This document shows positions 10,587 to 21,654 of a stretch of DNA of 64,000 nt, piece by piece. The stretch lies in the NCBI GenBank assembly GCA_038501195.1, contig JBBPUQ010000003.1:5858501-5922500 (forward strand). The letters are read 5' to 3'. Origin of the DNA: Nemania diffusa. Its lineage: Eukaryota > Ascomycota > Sordariomycetes > Xylariales > Xylariaceae. A program made the position numbers and the translations under genes. The notes under the pieces are model-generated. The model saw only the letters and a list, made by a program, of their open reading frames with translations. It did not search any database and was not told the origin of the DNA. Within the stretch, counting starts at the first letter, position 1; each line of letters opens with the position of its first letter.

Positions 10587-12558
10587 GTGGGCTTAGTAGC
10601 GATCTTAGTGTAGAAGTAGTGTAGATAGTACATTCCTCTGCTACCATAAGCGCAGAAGGTAGAGCACAGCAAATAGGTACAGAATACTGCGTACAGTATG
10701 GCGCCAGATGCCAAACCTCGTATTCTGTATTCTCCACTTGTAAGAACTCCCAATGAACCTGTCTTAAAAGAAGCAAGTGGCTCCTCTTCCCATTTCGCGC
10801 ATCTTTATCCAAATAGGTATACTATAATAGGAAAATCATCAAGCCCAGTGCGAATGGTTACTACATACATGCCAGTATTCAGGAGTGATGAGCGCTTTTT
10901 GCGAGAAGCAGACACATAGCCTCTCATTCTTCAGAGTACAACAACAGTATACAGCATCTGTCGCCACGTATTACACTAGACCATCCATATTACGAATGTT
11001 TGTACATCGATAGTACGATGTGTTAACACACTCAACTCGTATTCCCCGCGATCAGTGAAAGGGGAGGGGAGGGAATAAATGATTTAGGATTACTGCGTAT
11101 TCCCAGTCCCGTCTCACCTCAGTCTACAGTACCAAGAATAATGAGTGGTGGCTTGGTTGATCGTCATTGGTTTTAAAACAAGTCTAAAATATACCTTCCA
11201 CAATAAGGTCAGATTGACTACCGACCACATGCCGCATGCACTCCTTGCGTAGACTTCCCGTCTACCTACATTTGCGGTCCGAAGATGATACCGAACGTTT
11301 TAAGGGTCCCGCATTAGGTTTTCAGTCAACTCGGTAATAGTGCATCATGATGCATGATGCATGATGAATCTGTACTGCGTACCGAGCATATGACTATGTA
11401 TGACGCGACCGTAATGTATGAGAGAAGCTATCCAGAATGTGCGGTTAGAAGACATGGAAATGAAGCTCTTTTAGGATATTCACTTACTTATAAACACACC
11501 CTAGGACTTCCATCTCATGGGTATCAAAAACAATAATGATTTAATTCAATATATTATTTCATGCCTCGTGAAGACAACAAATAAGCCCACATACAACATC
11601 TCTTTTCCTAGTTACTCCATAATCTAGATAGTCGTTTATAGTGCTACTTTACCTATCGAAGTGATATGATACGAAATATACCCATAGCCCAATGCCCGCC
11701 ACCGTGGCGAGCAGCACCGCCGCCTACCACCCCGACAAGGATCTCGTCTTCTCCGCATTGAGAACCAAACTCAATCATGCATTCATTCCTTAATAGGATA
11801 ATAGGTGAGGGAGATAAAAAGGACGGAGCATACAGAAGGCAGCTAGAGTATTTCATTCTCACCAATTAAACACCCCCAAAATATCTACAACTCACTAAGC
11901 GTAGCACAACGTGATGAACATGTGTAGCTAAGCTCTTCGCCAACTCGTCTGCCCTCGCCTTAACATCCTTCATCTCGCCTTTCAAGGTAGACCGAGACCT
12001 CGCGCGCAGTATCGAGCTCACATTTTAGACCTATTTGTTACTTGGCATAATTCCTTTTTCATGGCCCTCTTTTACTCTAGACTTCGAGTTTGTAAAGAAT
12101 CTTTCTGCGCACCTAGTCTAAAAATGAATATCAAAGTGTACAAAAAGGTATGTAAAGAATACGTCTTCTAAAAAGAGCCATGTCCTCGCTGCCGCCTTAG
12201 TTTTGGCAATATCCTATTGGCTAGCTACGCGCGTCGCGTCTACGGTACATCTCTTGCTCGGGCCATATTATCACTTACCTAGAAGATTAAATTAACTAAT
12301 TCTGTAGGTTTGTAATAGGCACCCCAGATGAATACAATGATCCTCTGTATCTTTCGAATTATGTACGCCTTGTTATCGTCGTCATTTAGTTCCATGCTGG
12401 TCATCGGATAGTTTTCACTTGACACTTGTTAAAATTTCATGGAATTCACTACAATGGCTATTATTGCTTACGTCTTGGTTTCTAATATGGTGTCTCTAAC
12501 TTGACATACTTTCAACGGTCCGGAGAGCTCAGGTGTGCGTTACCTTTATTATAGCAAC
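10587..12558. other. intergenic region, 2.0 kb
   Basis: Lies between the MITE and the 3' end of the NLR WD40 half. A short ATGC/ATGATGC palindromic repeat occurs at about 11341-11366. AT-rich towards 12050-12500. No supported gene. Confidence 0.45.
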
Positions 12559-14817
12559 CTACCGCCTCCTTGTCAGGTATGTTAGACCCGTACTTTCAAG
12601 AGGGTCACTCGGCGTGCGTTTTTTGGCAAATGAAAAAACCTGGATGCCTCCCTCACGCATCCCTAACACGACACAATCCTCCCCCACCAGAGAAGCTGTG
12701 ATGCCGAAAGCTTTAGGGAAGGATATGAGCCGCTCCCCGTCACGTTTGATATGCAAATCCCCATGCCAGTCAGCCTCGATGGTGTATGCTGAGTCACGCA
12801 ATCGGGTACCACGTATGGTATTTACGTACACTTCAAAACGGGCGTCGAACCACACCGGCACCCGCCTTATGCGTGACTCCTCGATCGATACCGCCCAGTC
12901 ACTTTCTTTCCCTGTCTCGATGGCCAGGAACCTAAGTGATCCATCATCAGTATACGTCACTACTCGTTTAGAATCAGGGGAAACCGCCAGGAAGCGCGGC
13001 TGCAAGAAACGTTCAATTGTTTGTATCTTGCGCCAGTCGAGGCTATCGTCTCTGGTTGCGTCTGGCGCCTCTCTCTGCCATACTACGATTCTTTTGTCCG
13101 GTCCACTTGTCACAAGGTACTCTCCGTTGGGAGAAAATGCAACGCCCGTTGCGTGAGCCCCCTCGCTATGAGTGAGCTTCGCGACCTCTTTACCGTTGCT
13201 TCCTATCTTCCAGATACGCGCAGTTCCGTCTTCCGAGGCGGATGCCACGTGCCTCTCGTCGTGTGACCAAGCTACATATCTGACCCAGCTGCTATGGCCA
13301 GAGAACTTGTGTAGTAGATCTCCCGAGGGTATTTGACAGACACTAACGGTCTCGTCCATAGAGCCGGTCAATAACATCCCGCCTTTGGGAGAGAAAGTCA
13401 TGGAGTATATCCTGCGTTTGTGCATATGATCCATCTCCTTTATGATCTTAGCGGTCTCAATATCCCAAAGCCTCACGTCACCTCTGGGATGGGATGTTGC
13501 TACAAGTTGTCCATTCGGGCTGAGGGCCATTTCCTCCACACGCTCTATTATCTGGGACTTTTGTTCAGAAGTTTCGTGGCTTCCGGGGTCCCATGTGATG
13601 CCATACCAGATATGTACAGCTTTGTCGGTGGATCCGATGGCAATAGAGTTACCATCGGGTGAGAAGGCGGGCGAGAAAATGAAAATCGATAATTGTGACG
13701 TTGCACTTCCTATCTTGTGGCTCGTTTTTATATCCCAGAGCTCGATGCGGCCCTCGGCGCAGGAAGCTAGAAATGAGTTTCCTTTATTCGGTAAAAAGGA
13801 CACCGCAGTAACTGAGGGATCACCGCACTCTCCAAGAATGCAAAGTGCCTCGGGTTTTGTAGGTTTTAGATCCCAAATTCTGCTAGTTCCATCATCCGAG
13901 CATGATGCTAGTAGTGTCGAATCGGCTGAGAAGACGACGCAATTGATTGGACCAGTGTGTTCTTCAAATATATATAGTAGGTTTGGGGCGTTTGGCTTCT
14001 TCGGCTCCACGGTAGACTCGCAATTCTCGTTCTCTTTATTAGAATCACTCGAGACTCTACTTTGACTTTTGGTCCCAGCTTCTTGAATCCTGTCCAAATC
14101 CGTCGTGATACTGGTTGTATCTCTCCCGGCCTGATCCGTGGGGTTGTTGGATTGTCCTTCGTTCCATATGCTCTCCACACTCCAGACTCGGACTTTAGTA
14201 TCTTCAGACCCAGTAGCTAGAAGCTGTCCATCCGGTGAGAACACAACCGACCTTATGGTGTTGTTGTAATCGATTTTTTCAAAGGGGAGCTTCATACCGG
14301 CATCCGTAGCCTTGGCGTTATCACCGAGCTCCCTGATATGTACAGTAAAAGAACTTGCCACAGCCAGCCATCTCGCATCGGCCGAAAATGCCAAGGAGTT
14401 AATAGAACCTTGGTAATCCAGTCTATTGAGCAGCCGACCTGTATTCGCGTCCCACAGAGTTACCGAGCCCTCCGACCCGGCCGCCACTACGCCAGCCTTC
14501 GATCCCTCTCGTTGGCTTGAAAAAGCAACCGAGTATATACAGCCGTCTTCAGCCAGCAGTGTCCATAGTGTCTCTCCTACCTCAACGTTCCAAATGCGCG
14601 CTGTCCCATCGTGGGAGCCCGAGACAAGCAGCCGACCGTCTGGCGAAAAAGCTACACTGCAGATATAAGCTTCGTGACCCCGAAATATTCGAGATCCATG
14701 CCACCAATGCTGGTGCATTGGAGCTTGAGACAGCCGCGGTAGTTCCTTGTCGAGCCAAAGCTGTCTTATGAGACTTCTCTCGGGGCAAAAGGCCAGGGTA
14801 TTGCGCGCGGGAAACAT
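12559..14817 (-). CDS. WD40-repeat half of an NLR-type gene (about twelve degenerate repeats)
   Basis: Open frame of 752 aa. After a linker typical of fungal NACHT-WD proteins (LAFCPERSLIRQLW), about twelve degenerate WD40 units follow, e.g. VAFSPDGRLLVSGSHDGT, VVFSPDGQLLATGSEDTK and VAWSHDERHVASASEDGT. It ends with the closing blade seen in these proteins (GDLHIKRDGERLISFP). The repeats differ strongly from one another, unlike the nearly identical units of HET-E/HET-D that evolve in concert. This frame is the same as that of the NACHT half upstream; only one TAG at 14827-14829 and three codons lie between. It is most likely the C-terminal ligand-sensing part of one gene. Translation from its own ATG at 14817 is possible but unproven. 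Confidence 0.82.
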   Translation of the reverse strand: MFPARNTLAFCPERSLIRQLWLDKELPRLSQAPMHQHWWHGSRIFRGHEAYICSVAFSPDGRLLVSGSHDGTARIWNVEVGETLWTLLAEDGCIYSVAFSSQREGSKAGVVAAGSEGSVTLWDANTGRLLNRLDYQGSINSLAFSADARWLAVASSFTVHIRELGDNAKATDAGMKLPFEKIDYNNTIRSVVFSPDGQLLATGSEDTKVRVWSVESIWNEGQSNNPTDQAGRDTTSITTDLDRIQEAGTKSQSRVSSDSNKENENCESTVEPKKPNAPNLLYIFEEHTGPINCVVFSADSTLLASCSDDGTSRIWDLKPTKPEALCILGECGDPSVTAVSFLPNKGNSFLASCAEGRIELWDIKTSHKIGSATSQLSIFIFSPAFSPDGNSIAIGSTDKAVHIWYGITWDPGSHETSEQKSQIIERVEEMALSPNGQLVATSHPRGDVRLWDIETAKIIKEMDHMHKRRIYSMTFSPKGGMLLTGSMDETVSVCQIPSGDLLHKFSGHSSWVRYVAWSHDERHVASASEDGTARIWKIGSNGKEVAKLTHSEGAHATGVAFSPNGEYLVTSGPDKRIVVWQREAPDATRDDSLDWRKIQTIERFLQPRFLAVSPDSKRVVTYTDDGSLRFLAIETGKESDWAVSIEESRIRRVPVWFDARFEVYVNTIRGTRLRDSAYTIEADWHGDLHIKRDGERLISFPKAFGITASLVGEDCVVLGMREGGIQVFSFAKKRTPSDPLESTGLTYLTRRR

Positions 14818-14826
14818 AGAGTGACC

Positions 14827-17795
14827 CTAGGTAGATAGGTGGAGATAGATGAAGAACAGCATGTCGCGGATCATGGCCTGCACGGTCGCTCGCGGCGACT
14901 CGTTCCTATCCATCTGATCTTGGGGCGTGGCGCCTAACGTCCGTTGGAGACGTAAATCTACCTTTTGAAGCTTAGCTGCAGCAGCGGACAGGTAGTGATG
15001 CATGAAGAGCTGGTCAATCCACTGGAGGAAATGGTTCGCGAGGAACCAGTATAACTTCTCTTGGATGTCGGTGTCTTGAGATCGGTCCGGTATTTGGTCA
15101 ATGTGCGAGATCCAGTGTAAGAGAGAATAGTCCGCCCTGTGTGATTTATACCTAGGGCAGAAAGCTAGTGCACGTCCAAGATAGTCGAGACATCCTCGGG
15201 CCAGGTTTGAATATATAGCGGCAGTCAAATGGCCAACAAAGTGATTTTGAATATATGTCTTGGCAAAGGGATGCAAGAACCAGACATAATCTTCTCTAAC
15301 GCCGAGAAAGGCTGAACATTTTTGTAGAATGCTCTCAAAATCCACCCACTTGCCCAGATTCAGGAGAGATTCGAGTTCATCAACGCATATTGGCTGACGA
15401 AGGAGAGAAATGGTTGAGATGACCTGGATGCAAAGTCCTCCTTCTCTACGCGCGAGGTACTTGAGGTACTTGAGATCATTGTGCACGTGCTCGTACAATC
15501 CTAAGAGGGTTACGTGTTCCTCGACCTCCTTTATTATCTCTGGGGCATGCCATCCCTCGCCCGCTCGAAGTGTTGCACATACTGTGTCCATCCACAAGTA
15601 GTTCCTGAACGGTTGCTTGCATAGCTCATCAGAGATGTAGCTCTCGAGCTCTTTACTGTAACTCTTCTCCTTAGTGAGTGCTTTAACATTAGCCTTAATG
15701 TAACGAAATTGATTTAGCTGCGAGTCAAGCAAATTATTTTCAAGGTGTATTCGAAGGTAGCAAGTTTTCTCTCCTGTTTCCCCAATAAGGGCTTTTCTAA
15801 ATGCAGCTTCGCTATCGCTGCCGCTGTTGAAGGAGACCAGCCAGCGGATCTTGTTTGACAAAGCCAGCGACTGTGCGATGAGAAAAAGAAATGCTTCTAT
15901 TCCGGACTGACCGGAGTCCGTTGTATCAGTGAAGCACTGATCAAGGGCGTCAACAACCAGATACGTCTCCTTAAGCTTGTCATCTTGAACCATTTCATAG
16001 AAGACGGCCGAAACTGCGGGGAAATCTCCAGGGTGCTGGAAGGCGTCGCGGCTGGTTGAAGCAAAATAGTCAGTGAGGTGTCGCGCTAGCTCAGGTTGGG
16101 CTTTGAGTATGAACCAAATGAGACGGCAGAGTGCGGCGGCCGGATGATTTGCTCTGCGGAGGTTATTACCAAAGAAGAAGAAGGACAGCTGGCGAGCATC
16201 CTGGACTTCGTCTATATGCTCTTTATCGGTGAGCAGCGCCTGCACCACGCCAGTTAGAAGCATCGTCTTGCCCTGCCCCGGGCCGCCGCTTACACACAAT
16301 AACCGGTTTGTGTCGTCGGCCCGGTTCCAGTCACGGAATGTCTTGTACTCTGTTGTCGAGAGCAACGCATCATAGAATGTATGTGAAGGGTCTTGCTTAT
16401 TATGCGGCTGTGGATCAGGGAGGTCGTCACGGGGGTCAAACACACCGAACTTTTCGAGTAATCCTTTTCGCCATTTCTTTTCCTCGCCTGCTTCCGGGAC
16501 ATACCATCTGAATTCGGTCGACCACTTCTGCGGCTTCAAAATATCTCTTGCGGCGCTGTGGACGTCCATTAAGCGGTGCCGAATGTCGCCGTCGTCAAAT
16601 AGGGGTAAATCACATTCTGCGTCCTTTATAGCGTTGATGCCCTTACTCTGAATGATAAACGCGCCAAGTGAAGCATCTTCCGACATATATTCACGGCGAG
16701 AAGAGTAGGCGCATACTAGGGCCATTAGGTATAAAAGCACAGCCTTGTAGAGGGAGACGACCGCTTTCCGGAGCTTAGGTTGGCGTTGTTGGCCATCGTC
16801 TCCCCTATTCGCCACCTCTCCCAGTATCATCGTTGGGAGATAGCAGTACCACTTAACTCGTGAAATGACATAGAGAAAACCCTGCCTGTCATCCTTAGAA
16901 TCGTCCGTGGGGTGTAGAAAGAGCTATCCAATACTGTCAGCTTTAATCTGGCCAGGCATGCCTGGTGACACTGGTTACCAATAGTAACGCGTGCATAGGT
17001 AGATTAGGTGGACAGCCTTACTTCTTCGGCGGCGTAGCAAGCCGCAACCCGTAGAGCAATGGCGTCAGCTGGCGTCGACTCGATAATTTCGCCGAGTATA
17101 TCTCGCAGTGATGCGCTTAGCTTGCTAATCTCGTCGTTATTGCCATCAACCGAATGTTCTTGCTCCGTTTCTGCTCCTTTGGCGAGCCAGCCATCGAGGA
17201 TATCCTCCATGTTGGGTCGACGCATCCGGGACAAGCCCCGGTTGATCAGGCTGTTGTCAGTCCCGGGTAGAGGTACTTGCATCAGGGGTTCTGAACTAGT
17301 TCGATGGGATTTAGACAATATTGTCTCAAACAATAATAGAACCTGGGGGATTTCCTTTTGTATTGTCCTGTAGGCCTCGCCCCAGAGTGAGTTTGACGTC
17401 TCCCTGGAACTGGCTACTGGGGGTTGATTACATGATATTTCCCGACTGCCACTGGGATTGACAGGGCCCAGCTCTTCTGTAACCGGTACCATCTCGAGAG
17501 CAGACTCTTCAGGCTTATGTTGGGTATCTGAAACTAGGTCTTCCGGTTCGCGATGCGGCAGTTTACTGTCGGTTGTAGGGTCGGGAGCGGTTGCATCTAG
17601 TACTGCTGGTGACAACGACTCATGTGTCGTGATTTCAGTGCTGGTCGAACCTTGCGATGGTGATATGTTCACATTGTCGCCCATTTGTTCTTTAATGGGT
17701 GGAAGAGCCCAAACGTGCTTCACTCTTTTCCATCTTGTTGATTTTCTTCTAGCTGGCTGCTTGGGTGGCCCGTCTTGATCAACTTGCTTAGACAT
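14827..17795 (-). CDS. NACHT-domain half of an NLR-type (STAND NTPase) gene
   Basis: Model complement(14827..16922 plus base 16923, 17022..17795): 258 aa from exon 1 and 698 aa from exon 2, 956 aa to the TAG. The intron 16924-17021 starts GTAAGG, has a CTGAC branch site and ends GATAG; it restores a continuous N-terminal NACHT-associated helical region running from LWGEAYRTIQKEIPQVLLLF across the junction to GFLYVISRVKWYCYLP. The NACHT core has Walker A GGPGQGKT at about 471-478 and Walker B LVVDALDQC at about 580-588. Such proteins act in fungal non-self recognition and programmed cell death by nucleotide-driven oligomerisation. The first 130 residues are basic then low-complexity (KQPARRKSTRWKRVKHVW near the start), with no HET, patatin, PNP or other known effector domain. 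The WD40 half follows in the same frame after the stop. Confidence 0.85.
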
Positions 17796-18167
17796 TCCTT
17801 ATTTTAAATGCATATAGTTTGCCGCGTTGATGTTCCGGGAGTGTAATGTTTACTCTAGTATTTGTGGAGGTCCGTTAGCATAAAAGGTTGGGACATGGTA
17901 AGAAATAGTTTATAGATCGTGTGTATTCTATACATGTAGTCTTAGTTATAGAAGAAGGGTTAATGTGCCTGGCAGCTGGCTTGAATGTTCGTGTTCTACG
18001 TCTACTACTGCGAATGGGGAAGAAAATATGTTGTCCATAACTTCACTGTCAGCCTTGTTGACTTAGAAACACGCGTGGCTATGAGGTGGTGTCAGCTCCT
18101 TTGTTGTGGTCCATTTCTTAGCAACCTGATAATATGAGATATGATATTATGATTATAATAAACACCA
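17796..18167. other. short spacer between Nudix-like and NLR genes
   Basis: About 370 nt separate two genes on the same strand. AT-rich, and presumably contains the NLR promoter and the end of the Nudix transcript. No extra exon encoding an effector domain is apparent. Confidence 0.5.
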
Positions 18168-19971
18168 CTAGATAAACCCCCCCTCCAACTCCCCTAACCA
18201 CCTCAACCCCTCAAGCACAACCCTCCTCAAGTCCTCCCTCATCGGCAACTCCTGAACGCGCTCCGCCGTCGCCCACTCGAGCGCATCATGTTCGAAAATC
18301 TCCTCCTCCCTCTCTTTCTCTTTCCCCTTCCCGCTCCCACCTTCACCTTCACTACTACCACTACCAGTAGTATCCTGCCCCTCGCCGTAGTCCTCCGCAC
18401 ACCGCAACAGAAACCCAGGCAACCCCACCGTCTCCTCACCGCCGACATCCTCCTCCTCGTCCACGAGCACGGTAAAGTGCAGCTGCACATGCGCGCGCCG
18501 CACCATCTTGTACGGTATCACAGCCGCGTTGCGCCTTGCGCTGCGGCGCCGGGCCGGCGCCGGCGACTGCTCCTGTTGCCGCGGCAAGGGCTCGGGCGAG
18601 GACGTCGGCAGCGTAGTCGAGGACCACGCCTGCGGCCGCTGCTGCAGCTGCAGCAGCACGTTGGCGCGCCCGGGGAGCGAGAGGGGGGGGCTCGAGGGCC
18701 GCGTCGTGGTCCGAGTCTGAGACGTAGGTGTAGTCGTGGTCGTTGTTGTCGTTGTCGCCGTCGTAGTTGGTGTCGTGCATGTTATTGCTATTGGCATCGT
18801 CGTTATGATCATAGTCGGTGAGCCTGTACTTTTCGAATTCGGATGGATCGCTGCAGCCCTCTTTTGTAGATAGCAGCATAGATGAGCGCGCGAACCCGAA
18901 ATCGCACTCGGACGCCGGTCGCACCGGCAATGAGCGCGCTGGCAAAGACGCGCCTGACGGCACGCGGACGCCGAGTATCTCCAGCTGCAGCGAGCTCAAC
19001 GATAACGGCCCCTCGCTACTGCTGCTAACATGTCCATAAGCGACGTCGTCGCCGTTGCTGTTGCTGGTATCATTATGATACTGCGGCTCGCTCTCGCCGC
19101 TGTCTACATACGTCGTCGTGCGGTCGATATCAACCCCTGAGTCAACATTCCGTCCTGCTAATAACTCCACCGCAACCTCGTCCCCAAACCCCTCCCACTC
19201 CCCATCATCCTCCTCATCACTACTCCCTCCTCCCGCGCCATCGCCCCTGTTCCAGAGCAGGACCTTCAGCTCGGCCGTCCACCGTACCTCGGACAACATG
19301 CCCATGATCTTTGTGATTTGTAATCCCGTCTGCGCCCTCACGAGCCGCTCCAGCGCCGTTGAAATAGAGAAGTCGTCGCGCGCCACCTTACCCCCGGGGA
19401 GCTCCCACTCTCCGGCGCCCGTCGGCCGCCCGTTAGCAGCCGACGATGGCGGCGACGGCGAAGACGAGAATACGCGCGCCTGCCACCATGCCGGCGAGCG
19501 CCGTAGCAGCAGCACCGCGGGGCGCCCCGTCGGCTCGTCGAGGCGAAACACGCACACGCCGACCGAGAGCTTGTCCGCGCGACCCGCTGATGCTGAAGCC
19601 TCGGCCTCTTTTTCTTCTTCTCCCGTCTTAGGATTCCCACTTTCGTCGTTGCTGGTGCTCTTTTCGTCCTCGGGTTTGTCTCCGTCTCCGTTGGTGTCGG
19701 CGGAATTGCTCAGCGAACTGAGATACTGCTCACGAGACATAGCCAGGACCTCCTTCTGAACAGGCAGGAGCGTAGATGGGATCGCGCGCGCCTCGAGGTG
19801 GTAGCGCCCGCTGTGTCCGTGCCGAGGGTACGCGGCCCCGAAGCTAGGGCGGAACCCGGAGTGGGACCCGGGGCCGTTCCCGTTGCGTCGTGGTTCGAAG
19901 GGCTGTCTGAGATAATACGGGTTGGGCTTCGCCCACTCGTGAGACGAGCTGAGAGGCTGCGGTTGTGCCAT
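18168..19971 (-). CDS. Nudix-fold protein with degenerate box; apparent +1 frameshift at a C8 run
   Basis: Two overlapping frames make up one gene. The first (from ATG 19971) carries the Nudix fold: VGVCVFRLDEPTGRPAVLLL, the WWQARVF segment, then GEWELPGGKVARDDF and LVRAQTGLQI at about 188-220, then VRWTAELKVLLW. The second frame, ending at 18168, carries the rest (RRAHVQLHFTVLVDEEE, LEWATAERVQELP and a C-terminal helix). The frames differ by exactly one base, and the switch fits a run of eight C (minus strand) at 18683-18690. With one base fewer the gene would read as 600 aa. A GC-rich intron cannot be excluded. The Nudix box lacks the paired glutamates that bind metal (AQ in place of EE, L in place of the E of RE), so hydrolase activity is doubtful. 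A long acidic Asp/Asn/Ser-rich insertion (about residues 235-430) splits the fold. Function unknown. Confidence 0.66.
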
Positions 19972-21654
19972 TATCGCATCCTCTAACCTCGCTCATTGTA
20001 CGAGACATAGTAGATAACATGAAGTTGAGGTCAAAGTTGAGGATACGGTAGCACTGTCTATCGATGCCCTATTCTGCGCTGCGTCGAGCTGAGTTGCGCG
20101 AGGTTAACCTACGCGGGGATACCTAGGCCCTAGGCTTAAAGCCTATACACGTACGACCGCGAGCGAGCAACATCTAGGCTCTATCCTTGTCCAGACTGGA
20201 AGATAAGTATATAGCGAATAAAGTGAGTCACACGATACATGCCCGGATATCCCTAATCCTTGTCCTTTACGGGATAGAAGACGCCGTGGTGAGACTAGCA
20301 TGCGGCTTTCGTCTTATGATGACGCTCAAGGTAGGCCGAGTAGATATATATTAGGTAGTCGAAAGAAACCTACCTATTTGCCAAAACTCAGTAAGCGCGA
20401 CCAGTGGGGTACGCGCGCGTGCATATGCGTGCGAGGAGATTCAAGGTAGGTTTGAAAAAATATCGTTAATAGTACCTGGATCGGTTCATACCTTCATTGC
20501 TACTGCTAATACGGCCCGTTGTAGTCAAACTGCCAATATGATGGACGGGACGTAGTGATGACGACGAAATATAATTCCTCAGGTCCTGTTTATAAGACAC
20601 ATTCTAGCTTTCGCTCACAATTAGAACCCTAAAACATGCTAAATTTAGATCGGGGCACGCAGCACACTGACAATGTAACCGAACAGTTGATATAAAATCA
20701 TCAACTAGTGATGGCAATCTTTTCTCGATCAAAGCCAACAAAGAGCAATCACATTGAACCTGCCGTGGGACTGAGCTGTCTAGTGGAAATTATGTAAAGC
20801 TGAACAACACCGAGAATGGATAAGAAACCGAAGAAGAATCCCCTGCCGTCAAATCCCTCCGAAAATCCTCATACACCCTTTCATCCTTCCCTCCTGATAC
20901 CGGTCTCCCCTAAAACACCGCAACAGAGACGGCGAAATAAAATGGACAATTCGTCCTATCAAACAATGACAAGAATTGAAGAAGACTACTTCTACAATTA
21001 TTCTCCCTTTCCAGTCACCCTTACTTCGACATGAACGCAATGTGGGTATGATGCAGTGCGAAGAACAACAACTTTTCTTAGGAAAACCGAGCCCCAAATG
21101 CGGACGTACACTGCTCTGGGCTGTGCAGAACAGACAATGGCTGATAACCCCTCAACTCTAGCAGTTGGTAGTAACCGACACTGCCTGCGCAGCTAGTATA
21201 AGCATGGCAGAAGTAATCAGCCCTGCCTAGCTAGGATATCAACAACTCGCAGTAGTATGACTCATCCTCAATGTCTATATGAATAGTCGTAGTATATCCG
21301 GAAGAGTGAAGAGGTCGAGTGTAGCTAACAAACCAAGTAGTTGAAAGGTGGTGTTAGCTGCACAGGACCACAGCACAGTATAAGCGGTAGAGTTCGGTAG
21401 TAGTCTGATCCAGAAGCCTATGCCTTGGTTGCTTTGGTCAACATCCTTTTTTTTTTTTCTTACGTAAACAGCAAGGCGCGAACAAATATGGGGCTATAGA
21501 GTCGTATGGAACACCCTGCAATTATATAAAAGGCAAAGTTAAGGTGTTACGCGTTCCGAGTCCTAGAGCCTCGCCATGGCAATACAGTCGCATATTAAGC
21601 TCCCTATGGGCGATGAACTTTGCAGCAACTGATAAAGCCGGAGAAGAACCTGTC
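19972..21654. other. intergenic region, 1.7 kb
   Basis: Upstream of the Nudix-like gene and downstream of the SANT gene. A T-run lies near 21449. Small open frames at 20816-21161 have no recognisable features. Confidence 0.45.

Noticed and set aside
12060..12183. Weak inverted repeat (CATGGC..CTCTTTT and its partner) with direct repeats of TGTAAAGAAT
   Set aside because: Arms are short and diverged, no target duplication; too weak to call a mobile element.
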